Source: Ilumatobacteraceae bacterium
GTDB lineage: Bacteria; Actinomycetota; Acidimicrobiia; Acidimicrobiales; Ilumatobacteraceae
Assembly (NCBI GenBank): GCA_025456105.1
Contig: JALOLG010000093.1
Coordinates: 1-6,422, forward strand
Length of the DNA: 6,422 nt
Direction: 5' to 3'
The position numbers and the translations under genes were made by a program. Of this stretch, positions 5,156 through 6,422 are shown piece by piece (position 1 is the first letter of the stretch; every line of letters starts with the position of its first letter). The notes below the pieces were generated by a model. That model ran no database searches, was not told the origin of the DNA, and saw only the letters and a list, made by a program, of their open reading frames with translations.

Positions 5156-5758
5156 GTGGCCGATCGATCGACCTTCGCCGCCGAGGCGATGCAGTACGCC
5201 CCGCAGCTCTACTCAGCCGCCCTCCGCATGACCCGCAACGCGGCCGACGCCGAGGACCTGGTGCAAGAGACGTACCTCCGCGGCTTCCGTGGCTACGAGT
5301 CGTTCACCGAGGGGACGAACCTGCGGGCGTGGCTGTTCCGGATCCTCACGAACACCTACATCAACACCTACCGGGCCAAGCAGCGCCGCCCGCAGGAGAC
5401 CGACCTCGCCGACGTCGAGGACCTGTTCCTCTACCGCCGGCTGCCCGCGTTCGAGTCGGCCGCCAGCACCATGTCGGCCGAGCAGTCGTTCTTCGAGCTG
5501 TTCACCGACGACGAGGTGAAGCAGGCGCTCGAGGACCTGCCGGAGGCCTTCCGGCTGCCCGTGCTGCTCGCCGACGTCGAGGGGTTCGCCTACAAGGAGA
5601 TCGCCGAGATGCTCGACATCCCGATCGGCACGGTCATGTCGCGGCTGCACCGGGGAAGAAAGGCGATGCAGCGCGCGTTGTACGAGTTCGCCGAGGCGCG
5701 AGGCCTCGTCACCCCGCTCGAAACCGCTCCAGCCGCCGAGCCGACGGAGGGTCCCTGA
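5156..5758 (+). CDS. sigR: ECF RNA polymerase sigma factor, SigR/SigH type
   Basis: This 200-residue ECF sigma factor is of the group that in Streptomyces (SigR) and mycobacteria (SigH) directs the thiol-oxidative stress response. Region 2 covers about 10-77: [27 protein letters not shown], then [15 protein letters not shown], the -10 recognition helix. The linker (78-117) carries the [14 protein letters not shown] segment typical of this group. Region 4 covers about 118-175: [26 protein letters not shown], then [18 protein letters not shown], the -35 recognition helix. The GTG at 5156 fits the family N-terminus. There is no Shine-Dalgarno, but there is a -10-like element 8 bases upstream. 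The rsrA-type gene starts one base after its stop, the classic partner arrangement. Streptomyces SigR makes a longer unstable isoform; nothing here shows one. Assignment to the SigR/SigH group is firm, strict orthology less so. Confidence 0.93.
   Translation: MADRSTFAAEAMQYAPQLYSAALRMTRNAADAEDLVQETYLRGFRGYESFTEGTNLRAWLFRILTNTYINTYRAKQRRPQETDLADVEDLFLYRRLPAFESAASTMSAEQSFFELFTDDEVKQALEDLPEAFRLPVLLADVEGFAYKEIAEMLDIPIGTVMSRLHRGRKAMQRALYEFAEARGLVTPLETAPAAEPTEGP
5653..5679 (+). promoter_or_regulatory. possible SigR-type promoter inside the end of the sigma gene
   Basis: GGGAAG (5653-5658) is followed by exactly 18 bases and GTT (5677-5679), one mismatch from GGGAAT-N18-GTT. It would start a transcript near 5686, some 74 bases ahead of the rsrA ATG. 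The coding here uses GGA and AGA for Gly-Arg, unusual choices in this GC-rich gene. A chance match is the main alternative. Confidence 0.25.
5746..5751 (+). promoter_or_regulatory. ribosome binding site of rsrA
   Basis: GGAGGG lies 8 bases before the ATG at 5760, inside the last codons of the sigma gene. With a one-base gap between stop and start it implies translational coupling, keeping sigma and anti-sigma amounts in step. Confidence 0.75.
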
Positions 5759-5759
5759 C

Positions 5760-6011
5760 ATGACCGACTGCAACGAGACCATCCGTGAGCTCGACGCGTT
5801 CTTGGACGGTGAGCTGTCCGACGACGCCCGCAGCGCCATCCACGAGCACCTGTCGGCGTGCAACGACTGCCTGTCGGCGTTCGACTTCCACGCCGAGCTG
5901 CGCACGGTGATCCAGCTCAAGTGCCAGAACGACGAGATGCCGGCCGGGCTGCTGGCCAAGATCGAGCACTGCTTCGAGATCGACTTCGACGGCGACGGCC
6001 GGGTGGGCTGA
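5760..6011 (+). CDS. rsrA: zinc-binding redox-sensing anti-sigma factor, RsrA/RshA type
   Basis: This 83-residue cytoplasmic protein should bind the sigma factor encoded just upstream and release it when its zinc-site thiols are oxidised, as shown for Streptomyces RsrA and mycobacterial RshA. The zinc-anti-sigma motif is H30-x3-C34-x2-C37 in HLSACNDCL, and C4 near the N-terminus matches the fourth ligand and redox partner of RsrA (its C11). C55 in QLKCQ and the following EMPAGLLAKI match the RsrA C-terminal part. C71 is extra. ELDAFLDGELSDDAR (10-24) forms the sigma-contacting helix typical of the family. It is shorter than Streptomyces RsrA (about 105 aa), missing part of the variable tail. 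It begins one base after the sigma stop with its own strong ribosome site. No thioredoxin or mycoredoxin gene follows. Confidence 0.92.
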   Translation: MTDCNETIRELDAFLDGELSDDARSAIHEHLSACNDCLSAFDFHAELRTVIQLKCQNDEMPAGLLAKIEHCFEIDFDGDGRVG

Positions 6012-6045
6012 CCCCGGGGAGTGGGTCGAGCGCCTCGCCGCTGGC

Positions 6046-6051
6046 TAGTCT
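6046..6051 (+). promoter_or_regulatory. -10 hexamer for the small membrane protein gene
   Basis: TAGTCT ends seven bases before the GTG at 6059 and lies in the 47-base gap after rsrA. It probably starts a leaderless message for the small membrane gene and tilS, separating them from the sigma operon. Confidence 0.45.
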
Positions 6052-6058
6052 GCGTCCC

Positions 6059-6220
6059 GTGCTCGCCGCGAACATCTGGCACTGGTGGATCGGGGTCGTG
6101 TTGTTCTTCGGCCTCGTGCTCGTGGCCGTCGCCATGATCGCCGGCTACCTGAAGGCCGTCAGCGCGCAGCGCTACGACCGCGAGCGCATGCGCGAGCCTC
6201 TGCGCGAGCCCGGGCCCTGA
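6059..6220 (+). CDS. small single-pass membrane protein (53 aa), function unknown
   Basis: The frame starts at GTG 6059 with NIWHWWIGVVLFFGLVLVAVAMIAGYL, a hydrophobic helix at about residues 9-31. A basic, charged cytosolic tail (KAVSAQRYDRERMREPLREPGP) follows. I do not recognise a family. The start is supported by TAGTCT ending seven bases before it; a longer reading of the same frame from 5858 overlaps rsrA and gives an arginine-rich sequence with no sense. It ends at TGA 6218-6220, overlapping the presumed tilS start, so the two are likely translated in a coupled way. Confidence 0.7.
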   Translation: MLAANIWHWWIGVVLFFGLVLVAVAMIAGYLKAVSAQRYDRERMREPLREPGP

Positions 6221-6422
6221 CCTCCGCCGAGCTCCTCCCCCGCTGCACGGTCCCGCCCCCCGGCCGCGCCGTCGCGTGCGCCGTGTCGGGCGGCGCCGAT
6301 TCCACGGCGCTGGCCGTGCTCGCCGTGGCCGCCGGGTGCACCGTCACGATCCACCACGTCGACCACGGCATCCGTCCGGACTCCGCCGACGACGTCGAAG
6401 CCGTCCGCGCCATCGCCGAGCG
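6217..6422 (+). CDS. tilS: tRNA(Ile)-lysidine synthase, 5' part (runs off the window)
   Basis: TilS attaches lysine to C34 of the CAU-anticodon tRNA-Ile using ATP, so that it reads AUA instead of AUG; it is essential in most bacteria. The visible 68 codons contain the PP-loop ATPase motif SGGADS (residues 24-29 counted from 6217), preceded by VACAV and followed by IHHVDHGIRPDSADD, the family's HVDHGLR block. No ATG, GTG or TTG occurs in this frame between 6085 and the motif at a sensible distance. The best start is CTG at 6217, giving LTSAELLPRC, the normal TilS N-terminal length, and overlapping the previous stop as CTGA. The C-terminal domains lie beyond the window. In actinobacteria hpt and ftsH usually follow. 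Confidence 0.85.
   Translation, partial: MTSAELLPRCTVPPPGRAVACAVSGGADSTALAVLAVAAGCTVTIHHVDHGIRPDSADDVEAVRAIAE

Overview
The window is very GC-rich DNA with GTG and ATG starts, G/C-ending codons and short intergenic gaps. Its gene content (an RsrA-type thiol anti-sigma pair, a PPOX/FDOR-type flavin or F420 oxidoreductase, tilS after a small membrane gene) points to a high-GC actinobacterium. The style fits the Acidimicrobiia, but that placement is inference. Nothing looks like a phage, plasmid or insertion sequence. This is ordinary chromosome with a few odd details.

Layout. 20-1474 (+) encodes an E2 acyltransferase of a 2-oxo acid dehydrogenase complex, with a lipoyl domain, an E3-binding domain, a second degenerate copy of that domain, and a catalytic core. 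A perfect 11-bp inverted repeat lies inside its linker coding sequence. 1527-1601 (+) is tRNA-Thr(CGT), whose 3' end is tandemly duplicated. 1650-2189 (+) is a DUF1697 protein. 2243-3013 (+) is an unrecognised membrane-anchored protein with internal duplications. It converges on 3018-3425 (-), a DUF4234 membrane protein, which lies behind 3458-3853 (-), a PPOX-fold oxidoreductase. Divergent from these, 3925-4539 (+) is a class I methyltransferase reading frame broken by an in-frame TGA at 4009-4011. 4577-5119 (+) is a MarR regulator. 5156-5758 and 5760-6011 (+) are an ECF sigma factor of the SigR/SigH type and its zinc anti-sigma factor RsrA/RshA. 6059-6220 (+) is a 53-residue membrane protein, and the 5' end of tilS runs off the window from about 6217, apparently with a CTG start.

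How the parts connect. The sigma/anti-sigma pair is a thiol-oxidation switch: RsrA-type proteins release the sigma factor when their zinc-site cysteines are oxidised. The oxidoreductase gene 1.3 kb away carries an exact match to the promoter consensus known for this sigma family (GGGAAT-N18-GTT), placed so that the transcript would start at or just before the ATG. The local sigma factor therefore probably controls that gene, and perhaps the DUF4234 gene behind it. Five other genes have a TANNNT -10 hexamer only 6-9 bases before the start codon, which suggests that leaderless mRNAs are common here. The E2, DUF1697 and rsrA genes instead have clear Shine-Dalgarno sequences. I found no CRISPR array, no integrase or transposase, and no gene-free stretch over 300 bases.
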